Shown here: positions 7,320-15,689 of the stretch, piece after piece
Position numbering within the stretch: position 1 is the stretch's first letter
Layout of the letters: each line of letters starts with the position of its first letter
Assembly (NCBI GenBank): GCA_024236055.1
Contig: JACKLF010000007.1
Span: forward strand, 70,260-134,259
Length of the DNA stretch: 64,000 nt
Direction: 5' to 3'
Origin: Alphaproteobacteria bacterium
GTDB taxonomy: Bacteria; Pseudomonadota; Alphaproteobacteria; Micropepsales; Micropepsaceae
Notes under the pieces: model-generated
Told to the model about the DNA's origin: nothing
The model's input: the letters and a program-made list of their open reading frames with translations, nothing else
Databases searched by the model: none
Program-made: the position numbers and the translations under genes

Positions 7320-8837
7320 TCAGCCCGACGGATGCACGATCCGGCGATAGGACAGCGCCTCTGCCACATGGGCGCGGGCGACGGTATCGGCACCGGCAAG
7401 GTCGGCGATGGTGCGCGCCACCTTCAGCACCCGGTGATAGCCGCGCGCTGACAGCCGCATCCGTTCCGCCGCCTCGGTCAGCAGCTTGACGCCCGCCTCA
7501 TCGGGCCGGGCCACCGCGTCCAGCAACTCGCCTTCGGCTTCGGCATTGGTGCGGATGGGGTGATCCTTGAAGCGTTCGCGCTGGACGCTCCGCGCCGCGC
7601 CGACGCGCGCGGCCACCTCGGCGCTGCCTTCGGCGGGTGGCGGCAGCGCAAGATCGGCGGCCGACACGGCGGCGACATCGACATGAATGTCGATGCGGTC
7701 GAACAGCGGGCCGGAAATGCGCGACTGGTAATCGGCGGCGCATTTGGGCGCGCGCCCGCAGGCCTGTGCGGGATCGGAAAGATAGCCGCAGCGGCACGGG
7801 TTCATTGCCGCCACCAGTTGAAAGCGCGCGGGATAGCGCAGATGGGCGTTGGCGCGCGCCACCACCGCCTCGCCCGTTTCGATCGGCTGGCGCAAACTGT
7901 CCAGCACGGCGCGGGCGAATTCCGGCAGCTCGTCCAGGAACAGCACCCCCAGATGCGCCAGCGACACCTCGCCCGGCCGCACTTTCAAACCGCCGCCCAC
8001 CAGCGCCGCCATGGATGCGGAATGGTGCGGATTGCGGAAGGGGCGATTGCGGCTGATCGCGCCCTCTTCCAGGGCGCCGGCCAGCGACTGGATCATGCTG
8101 ATCTCCAGTGCCTCGCGCGCATCCAGCGGCGGAAGCAAGCCGGGCAGGCGCGCCGCCATCATCGACTTGCCCGCACCGGGCGGGCCGATCATCAAAAGGT
8201 TGTGGCCGCCCGCGGCGGCGATCTCCAGCGCGCGCTTGGCGATCTCCTGGCCCTTCACGTCCTTCAGGTCGGGGGCGGCGCGCGGGCCTTCCGACACCTT
8301 GGGCTGGGGCGGCGACAGCACGCTGGCGCCCTTCATGTGATTGACCAGCGCGATCAGTGACGGGGCGGCCAGAATGTCGATCGCCCCGGCAAAGGCGGCC
8401 TCCGCGCCATTGGCCGCCGGACAGATCAGCCCGCGCCCCTGCTCGGATGCCGCCAGCGCCGCGGGCAGCACGCCGGTGACCGGGGTGATCGCCGCATCCA
8501 GCGACAGCTCGCCCAGCGCCACGAAGTTCGCCATCTCGCTGGCCGGCAGCACCCCCATCGCCGCCAGCAGGCCCAGCGCGATGGGCAGGTCGTAGTGCGA
8601 GCCTTCCTTGGGCAGGTCGGCGGGCGCCAGGTTCACGGTGATGCGCTTGAAGGGCAGCGCCAGGCCGATGGCCGACAGGGCGGCGCGCACCCGCTCGCGG
8701 CTTTCGGCCACGGCCTTGTCGGCCAGACCGACGACATTGAACTGCCCCCCGCCCGACTCGGAAATATGCACCTGAACGTCGACTTCGCGGGCTTCGATGC
8801 CCTGAAAGGCGACGGTGTAGACATGCGCGACGGTCAT
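7320..8837 (-). CDS. yifB: YifB/ComM family Mg-chelatase-like AAA+ ATPase
   Basis: This 505-residue protein has the full family layout: an N-terminal Lon-protease-like fold (MTVAHVYTVAFQGIEAREVD), a central AAA+ domain with Walker A GPPGAGKSMMA, Walker B GVLFLDELPEF, and a C-terminal Mg-chelatase-like helical domain. The zinc-type segment CRCGYLSDPAQACGRAPKC is present. ComM members are hexameric helicases that help branch migration during natural transformation. Its start codon overlaps the stop of an upstream ORF that repeats the first 17 codons (see 8834-8965). Confidence 0.93.
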   Translation of the reverse strand: MTVAHVYTVAFQGIEAREVDVQVHISESGGGQFNVVGLADKAVAESRERVRAALSAIGLALPFKRITVNLAPADLPKEGSHYDLPIALGLLAAMGVLPASEMANFVALGELSLDAAITPVTGVLPAALAASEQGRGLICPAANGAEAAFAGAIDILAAPSLIALVNHMKGASVLSPPQPKVSEGPRAAPDLKDVKGQEIAKRALEIAAAGGHNLLMIGPPGAGKSMMAARLPGLLPPLDAREALEISMIQSLAGALEEGAISRNRPFRNPHHSASMAALVGGGLKVRPGEVSLAHLGVLFLDELPEFARAVLDSLRQPIETGEAVVARANAHLRYPARFQLVAAMNPCRCGYLSDPAQACGRAPKCAADYQSRISGPLFDRIDIHVDVAAVSAADLALPPPAEGSAEVAARVGAARSVQRERFKDHPIRTNAEAEGELLDAVARPDEAGVKLLTEAAERMRLSARGYHRVLKVARTIADLAGADTVARAHVAEALSYRRIVHPSG

Positions 8838-8965
8838 CGAAGCCCGCGAAGGTTCATGTGGTCGCGCCGGACGGTCCTGCGCCGCTGTGCGGCTCCGGAT
8901 CGCCGGACGCTCCTGCGAGCTTCAATGCCCTGAAAAACGACGGTGTAGACGTGTGCGACGGTCAT
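8834..8965 (-). CDS. upstream ORF mimicking the YifB N-terminus
   Basis: This 43-codon ORF starts with MTVAHVYTVVFQGIEAR, which matches the YifB N-terminus except for one Val/Ala change. Four of the other codons differ only synonymously. It then runs into an arginine-rich tail (RSVRRSGAAQRRRTVRRDHM) and stops at a TGA that forms an ATGA overlap with the yifB ATG. The two copies start 128 bp apart. It could be a translated, coupled leader or the scar of a past insertion at the gene's 5' end. Translation is not proven. Confidence 0.45.
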   Translation of the reverse strand: MTVAHVYTVVFQGIEARRSVRRSGAAQRRRTVRRDHMNLRGLR

Positions 8966-9187
8966 GAAAAAGCCAGCCCCGCGCCAACTTGGCATCAGGC
9001 ACGGCGGGCGTCCACGGCCAAATGCCCCCAATTCGCCCCGATTTCGCCGCTAACCCCTTCGCAGTGCAGCATATTTTGTTGCGCCCGGGGCCGGAACAAA
9101 GGTTGCGCCCCCGGCATTTCCTGACATACTCGGATACAAGTCGACAAACTTTGCGACAAGTTTGGTTTTGCCAGCAGGAGGGGCCCC

Positions 9188-9418
9188 ATGACCGACATCA
9201 CCCCGGGCCGGGATTTTGACCAGGACACTGACGAAGATATTCGTCCCGCCGACATCGCCATGGCGCTGGGCGGGTTGTGGCTGCTGCTGGCGGCGCTGGC
9301 CTACCTGACGGTTTCGGCGTTCCTGACCACGCCCTCGCCCAGCGACCGGCTGACGCTGAGCCTGTCGGACATCAGCCAGCAGGCGGTCGACGCCTCGCAC
9401 GGCACCAAGGCGGACTGA
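9188..9418 (+). CDS. small single-pass membrane protein, unknown
   Basis: This 76-residue product has an acidic N-terminus (DFDQDTDEDIRPAD), one strong transmembrane helix (AMALGGLWLLLAALAYLTVSAFL) and a short periplasmic or cytoplasmic tail. The start is supported by an excellent ribosome-binding site, AGGAGGGG, 6 bp before the ATG. A strong bidirectional terminator follows 28 bp after the stop. I do not recognise a family. The gene stands alone, divergent from yifB. Confidence 0.65.
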   Translation: MTDITPGRDFDQDTDEDIRPADIAMALGGLWLLLAALAYLTVSAFLTTPSPSDRLTLSLSDISQQAVDASHGTKAD

Positions 9419-9445
9419 ACACACTGAACGCCACGTACGGCGCAA

Positions 9446-9482
9446 CGCAAAACGCCCGCGATCATCTCGCGGGCGTTTTGCG
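9446..9482. terminator. bidirectional rho-independent terminator
   Basis: A perfect 16-bp stem (9446-9461 with 9467-9482) and a 5-base loop; CGCAAAACGCCCGCGA pairs with its exact complement. The A-run and T-run lie in the stem, so it can stop transcription from both sides. It sits between convergent genes ending at 9418 and 9502. Confidence 0.9.
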
Positions 9483-9501
9483 TTTCGTGGCTGGGCGTCC
9501 C

Positions 9502-9813
9502 TTACTCAGGGGCGACCGTCACCTTGATGCCGTCGGTCTCGTCCGAGCAGATGATCTGGCACGACAGGCGCGACGAACCCGGCTCCACCGCCAGCGCCAT
9601 GTCCAGCATGTCGATTTCCGCATCCGACGGCGCGGGCAGCTTGTCGTACCAGCCGTCGGTCACATAGACGTGGCAGGTCGCGCAGGCGCAGGCGCCGCCG
9701 CATTCGGCGGCGATGTCGAAGCCGTTGTCGCGCAGGATTTCCATCACGCTCCAGCCGTCGCGGCCTTCGACTTCCTTGGTGTTGCCCTCGCGGTCGGTGC
9801 CGATGATCTTCAT
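9502..9813 (-). CDS. 2Fe-2S ferredoxin (adrenodoxin/FdxB type)
   Basis: This 103-residue soluble electron carrier has the cluster ligands in the adrenodoxin pattern: C38-X5-C44-X2-C47 (ECGGACACATC) and the fourth at C85 (RLSCQ). C42 and C89 are extra cysteines. Its start overlaps the stop of the reductase gene (TAATG), so the two are translated together. The pairing suggests that the upstream NAD(P)H reductase loads this ferredoxin, which may serve Fe-S assembly or a monooxygenase; the acceptor is not in the window. Confidence 0.9.
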   Translation of the reverse strand: MKIIGTDREGNTKEVEGRDGWSVMEILRDNGFDIAAECGGACACATCHVYVTDGWYDKLPAPSDAEIDMLDMALAVEPGSSRLSCQIICSDETDGIKVTVAPE

Positions 9814-10892
9814 TAGTTGACGCCCAGCTTCTTCTGCAGGTTGGAGGAGGAAGTCGTGTACTGGAAGCGCAGCTTCTCGTTGGGCCGGGCGATGTGGAAC
9901 GCAGCCTGGGCCATGAGGGCGGCTTCGTGGAAGCCGGACAATATCAGCTTCAGCTTGCCGGTATAGGTGTTGATGTCGCCGATGGCGAAGATGCCCGGCG
10001 TCTGGCTTTCAAAGCGCGCGGTGTCCACCGGGATCAGGTTTTCGTGCAGGTTGATGCCGAATTCCGCGATGGGGCCCAGCTTGATGGTCAGGCCGAAGAA
10101 GGGCAGGAAAACATCGGCGTCATGCTGCCATTCGCTCTTGTCGGCGCCCGCCAGGGTCACGCCGGTCAGCTTGCCCGGCTCGCCATGCAGCGCCTTGACC
10201 GACGCGACATGGAACTTGACCTTGCCGGCCGCTTCCAGCTCGCGCATCTGGTTGACGCTGTGCTGGGCGGCGCGGAACCCGTCGCGGTGATGCACCAGGG
10301 TCAGCGTCTTGGCCAGCGGCGCCAGGTTGATCACCCAGTCCAGCGCGCTGTCGCCGCCGCCGGCGATCAGGATGTTCTTGCCGCGGAAGGTTTCCATCTT
10401 GCGCACGGCGTAATGCACGCCGATGCCGTCGCCGGCATTCTCGAACGTCTCGATGCCCGGCACCGGCGGGCGCTTGGGCTGGAAGCTGCCCGCGCCGGCC
10501 GCGATCACGATCACGGGCGCGATGATCTCGGTGCCCTGGTCGGTCTTCAGCTTCCAACGGCCGTCATCCAGCTTTTCGAGAGACGTCGCCATCTCACCGA
10601 AATGGAATTGCGGGTCGAAGGGCTTGATCTGCTCCATCAGGCGGTCGACCAGCTCCTGGCCGGTGACGATGGGCAGGCCCGGAATGTCATAGATGGGCTT
10701 TTCGGGATAAAGCTCGGTGCACTGGCCGCCCGGGCGGTCCAGAATGTCGATCAGGTGGCACTTCAGGTCCAGAAGGCCCAGTTCGAACACGGCGAACAGG
10801 CCGATCGGGCCCGCGCCAATGATGGCGACATCGGTTTCGATCGGGTTGCCGCTGTTGGCGGCGGCGGGCGCGTCAGTCATGGTCTTGTCCAT
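9813..10892 (-). CDS. ferredoxin--NADP+ reductase, thioredoxin-reductase-like
   Basis: This 359-residue flavoprotein has an FAD-binding Rossmann motif (VAIIGAGPIGLFA), a second dinucleotide motif for NADPH (ILIAGGGDSALDW) and the C-terminal FAD motif FAIGDINTY. It lacks the CxxC redox pair of true thioredoxin reductases, as expected for the TrxR-like FNR group. It precedes and overlaps the ferredoxin gene, making a reductase-ferredoxin pair. Start ATG 10892; an inner ATG four codons later is equally possible. Confidence 0.88.
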   Translation of the reverse strand: MDKTMTDAPAAANSGNPIETDVAIIGAGPIGLFAVFELGLLDLKCHLIDILDRPGGQCTELYPEKPIYDIPGLPIVTGQELVDRLMEQIKPFDPQFHFGEMATSLEKLDDGRWKLKTDQGTEIIAPVIVIAAGAGSFQPKRPPVPGIETFENAGDGIGVHYAVRKMETFRGKNILIAGGGDSALDWVINLAPLAKTLTLVHHRDGFRAAQHSVNQMRELEAAGKVKFHVASVKALHGEPGKLTGVTLAGADKSEWQHDADVFLPFFGLTIKLGPIAEFGINLHENLIPVDTARFESQTPGIFAIGDINTYTGKLKLILSGFHEAALMAQAAFHIARPNEKLRFQYTTSSSNLQKKLGVN

Positions 10893-10997
10893 CGGGAAGG
10901 GCTATTCCACACCTAAACTTCTGTATTGGCTGGGAAAACGACGTTCTTATATGTAAAAAGCGAATTGTGGACAACCCCCGTGCAAGGCAGTGCTGCG

Positions 10998-11345
10998 ATG
11001 CAAAATGACGCTCCCGTCCACCCGGCGCCAAAATCGGCGCCAAAATCGGCGCCAAGAGCCGCGAAAGACTGCGCCGACATGGCCCAGTTGCGCGCCGCCA
11101 TCGATGATCTGGATCAAAGGCTGGTCGCCCTTCTGGCGGTGCGCCAGACCTATATGGAGCGGGCCGCCCAGCTCAAGCCCGACAGGGCGGCGGTGCGCGA
11201 CGAGGCGCGGATCGAGGATGTGGTGGCCAAGGTGCTGGCGGGGGCGAAGGGTGCGGGGCTGTCGGCGGCCATCGCCGAGCCGGTCTGGCGCACCCTGATC
11301 GAACGCTCCATCGCCCACGAGTTCGAGGCGTTTGATCGGCGCTGA
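10998..11345 (+). CDS. chorismate mutase
   Basis: This is an AroQ-type chorismate mutase (chorismate to prephenate, for Phe/Tyr synthesis), all-helical and about 90 residues in the core. The core begins at MAQLRAAIDDLDQRLVALLAVR and ends near IERSIAHEFEAF. The chosen start MQNDAP at 10998 adds a low-complexity segment with two exact APKS units encoded by a 12-bp tandem repeat; the ATG at 11079 (MAQLRA) would remove it. An in-frame extension to 10926 is possible but gives an unlikely N-terminus. Confidence 0.85.
   Translation: MQNDAPVHPAPKSAPKSAPRAAKDCADMAQLRAAIDDLDQRLVALLAVRQTYMERAAQLKPDRAAVRDEARIEDVVAKVLAGAKGAGLSAAIAEPVWRTLIERSIAHEFEAFDRR
11026..11060. repeat. 12-bp tandem repeat in the chorismate mutase 5' end
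   Basis: GCGCCAAAATCG occurs twice in a row, followed by a partial third unit GCGCCAAGAG. It is translated as APKSAPKSAPRA. Such a short repeat can gain or lose units by slippage without breaking the frame. Confidence 0.8.
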
Positions 11346-11358
11346 GTGTTCTTGGAAG

Positions 11359-11733
11359 TTACGCCGCCAGGTATTTGGCGATGAAGTCCTGCACGGCATC
11401 GCCCTCGGCCATCAGGCGGGCAATCGCCGCCTCGGCCTTGTCGGTGTGCATGACCAGGTCGACCGGCTCGGCCGCCGCAGCCGCTTCACCCATCCGAAAT
11501 GCGCCCACGCCGCGCGCGGCGCCCTTGATGGTGTGGGCGATCTCTTTCCAGCGCCGCGCATCGCGCGCCGCCAGCACAGCGTGCAGGTCGCCGACCATGG
11601 CGTTCACCTGGCCGTCGAACAGGCGCAGGATCTCGGCGTTCAGCGTGTGTTCGCCGCCGGTGTAACGGGCCAGATGGGCCAGATCGATGATCGGCTGATC
11701 GGCGATGTCGGCGGCGAGGATTGCGTCTTCCAT
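11359..11733 (-). CDS. Hpt (histidine phosphotransfer) domain protein
   Basis: This 124-residue single-domain protein has the phospho-acceptor motif HTIKGAARGVGA (His at about residue 67), typical of Hpt four-helix bundles. Such proteins shuttle phosphoryl groups between response regulators and hybrid kinases; no kinase or regulator gene is adjacent. Start MEDAIL at 11733 is preferred over the ATG six codons upstream, because the latter gives only a short polar extension. Convergent with the chorismate mutase gene. Confidence 0.85.
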   Translation of the reverse strand: MEDAILAADIADQPIIDLAHLARYTGGEHTLNAEILRLFDGQVNAMVGDLHAVLAARDARRWKEIAHTIKGAARGVGAFRMGEAAAAAEPVDLVMHTDKAEAAIARLMAEGDAVQDFIAKYLAA

Positions 11734-11856
11734 GCGCCGATCCTCGCCCATCCACGGCTAAGGCCGCGTTAATGCCGGGCTTTTTGGGCTTTTGCCTCGC
11801 GCCGCATCGAAAATGATGCTTAAAATATGCTGAATTCTGGTGATTGAGGTCGGGCT

Positions 11857-13944
11857 GTGGCCAGGACATTCGGGCAGAACCAGCCGGTCCTGCTGGACAA
11901 ACCGGCGGGCGAGGCGGCAGGCGGCCGCCGCGCCGCTGCGCCCTCGGCCGGGCAGCCCGGTCCGGGCGGCGAAATCCGCAATCCCTCCATCCGCATCCGC
12001 GCCACGCGCTTTGGCACCATCAGCCTGACGGTGGGCGCGTTGGCCTCGGTCTTCTGGCTGGTGGGCCTGGCCGCCTTTGTCTGGGGCTGGATGGGCCCGG
12101 CGGGGCTGGCGGCCATCGGCCCGGCCCCCGCCGCGCTGCTGGCGGCGGGCGCGTTCGTGCCGCCGCTGCTGTTCATGGCCATTGCCGCCACGCTGGCGCG
12201 CAGCGCCGCGATGCACGAAGCCACCCGCGCGCTTCTGGCGGCCACCGACCGGCTGTTCGCCGCCGACGACACCGCCGCCAACAATGCCGCGCGCCTGTCG
12301 CGCTTTATCCGGCGCGAGCTGGACGGGCTGAACACCGGGCTGGACAGCGCCGCCCAGCGCATGCGCGCGCTGGAACAGGTGCTGGAAAACCAGATCGCCT
12401 CGCTGGACGAGGCGGGCGCGCGCGCCGAGGTGCGCGGCCAGACCATCGCCGCGCGCCTGGGCCAGGAAAGCCAGCGCATGGAAACGCTGGGCGACGGGCT
12501 GACCGACGCGGCCAGCCGCGCCAGCGAAACGGTGGCGGGCCGCGCCGCCCAGTTGAAGGCGATGATGGAATCGGCCGAAGGCACGCTGAAAATGGCGACC
12601 CAGTCGCTGGACGTGCAGGCCGCCGGATTCCGTGCCGCCGTCACCAGCGCCGCCGAGGCCCCGCACGAGGCCGCCGTCGAACTGGACCGTCAGGCCGCCC
12701 GGATCGAGGAAGTGGCGGGCGCCGCCGCATCGCGCGCCGAATTCGTGCTGGCGCGCCAGGAAAAGCAGCGCGGCCAGCTTTCCGAACTGATGACCCGGCT
12801 GGAGCAGGAAGGCGAGCGGCTGGACAATGCCCTGTCCGAACAGCGCCGCGGGCTGGAACAGGCGGTCGAGGCGCTGGCGACCGAGGCGCGCAAATGCGAA
12901 ATCGTGACCGAGGATGCCGAACGGCATCTGGAAATGCTGATGGTCGACGCGACCACCCGCGCCGAACAGTTGACCGGCGCCTTCGCCCGCGAGGCCGAGC
13001 GGTTGAAAGAGTCCGCCGATGCGGCGGCGGGCACGCTGGCCGGCCTGTCGGCGGCGCTGAAGGAAGCGGGCACCGGCGCGCAGACCCTGATCGGCGAAAG
13101 CGCCGCCCAGGCCAAGCATGACGCGCGCCTGCTGGTGGGCGAGGCGATGGCCGAATGCGAGCGCCTCTTGCGCACCGCCGGCGAGATGAGCGCCGAAGCC
13201 AGCAAGATTCGCGGCCTGCTGTCCAAGACCACCGAGGATGTGGAGCGCCACATCATCCGCCTGCCGGGTCTGGCCCAGGAAGAGGCGCGGCGCATGCGCC
13301 AGCTGGTTGCCAGCGAGACCGAACAGTTGCTGGACCTGTCGGCGCGCGCCATGTCGACGCTGCATGCCCGCGCAGGGCACAAGCCGCAGCAGATCCTGGC
13401 CGCGCCCGCCAATGGCGATGGGTCCGTCAAGCCGGAGCCGGAAAGCGAAGGCCTGAAGGGCCTGGCGCGGATGCTGACCACGCGCGGCAAGCGCGAGCGC
13501 GGCGATGCGGGCAAGGCGTGGGAAATGAAGACCCTGCTGGCCGCCGCCGAACAGGGCGACGACCTGAAGCTCAAGGCCAGCGGCCAGGCGGCATCGCTGT
13601 CGGCGCTGGAAGCGGGGCTGACCGACCTGGCGATCAACCTGTCGGCGCTGGAGGAAGAACCGCCCGGCAATGACGAATGGAAGCGCTATCTGGCGGGCGA
13701 TCGCGGCGTCTTCGCGCGGCGCCTGGCCTCGGCGATCGATGACGAGGCGGTGGACCGCATCACCGCGCTGTACCGCGAGGACCGGCGCTTTCACGATGCC
13801 GCCGACGCCTATATCAGCGAATTCGAAATGCTGCTGGACCGGGCCAAGGATGGCGATGGGGCGGGGCTTTTGACCTCCACGCTGCTATCCGCCGATACCG
13901 GCAAGGTCTATCTGGCCATCGCTTATGCGCTGGGGCGGCTGTAG
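11857..13944 (+). CDS. large membrane-anchored coiled-coil protein, unknown
   Basis: This 695-residue protein has two hydrophobic helices near residues 54-78 and 93-113. A long helical region of roughly 370 residues follows, rich in Ala, Glu, Arg and Gln and predicted coiled coil by its heptad-like pattern. A lower-complexity linker leads to a globular C-terminal domain (from about residue 540; NDEWKRYLAGDRGVFARRLAS). The architecture recalls polarity scaffold proteins of alphaproteobacteria such as TipN, but I see no diagnostic motif, so this is only a comparison. GTG at 11857 with GAGG upstream is the start. Conserved function cannot be assigned. Confidence 0.75.
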   Translation: MARTFGQNQPVLLDKPAGEAAGGRRAAAPSAGQPGPGGEIRNPSIRIRATRFGTISLTVGALASVFWLVGLAAFVWGWMGPAGLAAIGPAPAALLAAGAFVPPLLFMAIAATLARSAAMHEATRALLAATDRLFAADDTAANNAARLSRFIRRELDGLNTGLDSAAQRMRALEQVLENQIASLDEAGARAEVRGQTIAARLGQESQRMETLGDGLTDAASRASETVAGRAAQLKAMMESAEGTLKMATQSLDVQAAGFRAAVTSAAEAPHEAAVELDRQAARIEEVAGAAASRAEFVLARQEKQRGQLSELMTRLEQEGERLDNALSEQRRGLEQAVEALATEARKCEIVTEDAERHLEMLMVDATTRAEQLTGAFAREAERLKESADAAAGTLAGLSAALKEAGTGAQTLIGESAAQAKHDARLLVGEAMAECERLLRTAGEMSAEASKIRGLLSKTTEDVERHIIRLPGLAQEEARRMRQLVASETEQLLDLSARAMSTLHARAGHKPQQILAAPANGDGSVKPEPESEGLKGLARMLTTRGKRERGDAGKAWEMKTLLAAAEQGDDLKLKASGQAASLSALEAGLTDLAINLSALEEEPPGNDEWKRYLAGDRGVFARRLASAIDDEAVDRITALYREDRRFHDAADAYISEFEMLLDRAKDGDGAGLLTSTLLSADTGKVYLAIAYALGRL

Positions 13945-13954
13945 GTCGCGGCCT

Positions 13955-14395
13955 ATGGATTACATAAAGCCGTACGATGATGGCGCTTGGGGCGATTATT
14001 CACGCTATTGGCCTTACCTTGAAACGGTTGTCGAACGGTTTCCCCCCGGTCTTGCTTCCTTCGCGCTTGATGAAGCCAACTATAATCTGACCGATCCCAA
14101 TAGCCTTCATGATGCCTGGATGGAGGTGTTTGTTTTGCAGCAAGCCGCAGCGGCTCCGAACAGGTGGGAAATCTCGCTGCGACTTTTCAGTCCACGGCAT
14201 GATCGGCACATTTCGCTTCGCTATACTGATGTCAGCCGCTACGAGCTAAGTGGTCGATCTGCACAGCAAGATGTACTGGTTCATGAAATACGATTTGTTC
14301 GCGACGATGTTTATGCCCACCAATTTCTGTTCGCCGACGGATCCAGCATGCTTATCGAGTTTTCAGGCTTTGAACATACAGTCGAGTTACAATAG
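13955..14395 (+). CDS. orphan protein of lower GC content, unknown
   Basis: This 146-residue acidic and aromatic-rich protein starts MDYIKPYDDGAWGDYSRYW. I do not recognise it. Its codon use is visibly less GC-biased than every neighbour (many T- or A-ending codons), a sign of recent transfer or of relaxed selection. It begins 10 bp after the coiled-coil gene and ends just inside the rsmB 3' end. Size and composition resemble small immunity or accessory proteins of contact-dependent systems, but no toxin gene is nearby, so no function is claimed. Confidence 0.65.
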   Translation: MDYIKPYDDGAWGDYSRYWPYLETVVERFPPGLASFALDEANYNLTDPNSLHDAWMEVFVLQQAAAAPNRWEISLRLFSPRHDRHISLRYTDVSRYELSGRSAQQDVLVHEIRFVRDDVYAHQFLFADGSSMLIEFSGFEHTVELQ

Positions 14396-15669
14396 CCGTC
14401 GCAAACGCGCGGCATAAAACCCGTCCATGCCCTCAAGCTGAAACGGCAGGGTGCGCAGGTCGCCGTCCGGCGTAATCCATTCGCCGTGGCCGAACAGGTC
14501 TTCCGCCGACAGCGGCGCGCGGGCGAATTCGGCATGCGCCGAAAGAAACGCGGCGATCTGCTCCTCGCCTTCCTCGCGCTCCAGCGAACAGACCGCAAAG
14601 ACCAGCGTGCCGCCCGGCGCCACCATCGCCGCGCCCGCTTCCAGAATCTCGTAAGCCATCGCGGCGGCATGGGTGACGTCGCCCGCCTGCTTGATCCAGG
14701 GCAGGTCGGGATGACGGCGGATGGTGCCGGTGGCGGTGCAGGGCGCATCGACCAGCACCAGCGGCGCGGTCATCTGCACATCGCGCGCATCGCTCTCGAT
14801 GATGGTGGCGGTCTGCCCGGTGCGCGCCAGGTTTTCGCGGATGCGCGCCGCGCGCGCCGGATCGATCTCCACCGCGGTCACATCGGCGCCCATCGCGGCA
14901 AGCTGCATGGTCTTGCCGCCGGGCGCGGCGCACAGGTCGATGACGGCGCGCCCGCGCACATCGCCCAGCAGATGCGCGGGCAGGGCGGCGGCGGCGTCCT
15001 GAACCCACCAACCCCCTTCGGCAAAACCGGGCAGGGTATCGATGCGGTCTTTCGTGGCCAGCCGCCGCACCGGGCCGAACAGCGCGGTGCTTTCGGGGTG
15101 CGTGGCATCGGTGCTTTTCAGCACGATGTCGGTGGGCGCTTCGTTCAGATGGGCACCGCGATGCGGCGCGCGGTTTCCTCGCCATACTGGTCGCACCAGC
15201 GTCCACATCAGTCGGGCACCGACAGGCGCGTGGCGTCCAGCCCCGCCACCAGCGCATCGCCCTCGCGCGCGATCCGGCGCAGCACCGCATTGATCAGCGG
15301 CTTGAAGTGCACCGCTTTCTTGTCTTTCGCGGCCAGCGAGTTGGCGCCATTGACCGCGGCATGGGGCGCAACCTTCAGCACCAGAAGCTCGCATGCGCCC
15401 ATCAGCAGGATCTCGCTGGTGGGCCCCGCCTTGTGCGGCGGCGGCGGCTTGGGCACGCAGGTGCGGATTACATGATCCAGCACCCCCAGATGGCGCAGCG
15501 TCTGGCTGGCCAGCGCGCGGGCAAAGCCGGCATCGCGCGGGGCAAGATCGCTCAAGCCGTCAAGCTGATGGTCCAGGCTGCGGCCACGGCCCAGCACGCC
15601 GGACAGGATCGCCAGGGCCGCCTTGCGGGCGGCCAGGCCTCGAACATCGAGTCCAGGGGCGTCATTCAT
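14387..15669 (-). pseudogene. rsmB: 16S rRNA m5C967 methyltransferase RsmB, frameshifted
   Basis: The product would have an N-terminal NusB-like RNA-binding domain (from MNDAPGLDVRGLAARKAA at 15669) and a C-terminal SAM methyltransferase domain. The latter has motif I DLCAAPGGKTMQLA, the PCT motif DAPCTATGTIRRHP and the catalytic-loop cysteine in FAVCSLEREEGE. The two halves lie in different frames. Between 15150 and 15215 the sequence matches the expected WCDQYGEETARRIAVAHLNEAP only if about three small deletions (-1, -2, -1) are repaired. Everything else is intact and well conserved. It is either a very young pseudogene or a local sequence error. Confidence 0.8.
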
Positions 15670-15689
15670 GCGGGGGTGTTTAGGACAAA

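Noticed and set aside
10926..10997. Longer N-terminus for chorismate mutase
   Set aside because: The extra 24 residues lie in AT-rich promoter-like DNA and have no family counterpart.
11758..13794. 678-codon minus-strand frame
   Set aside because: It is fully antisense to the coiled-coil gene, with Arg/Gln/Gly-rich shadow composition and no motifs. The plus-strand frame has a ribosome-binding site and a coherent architecture.
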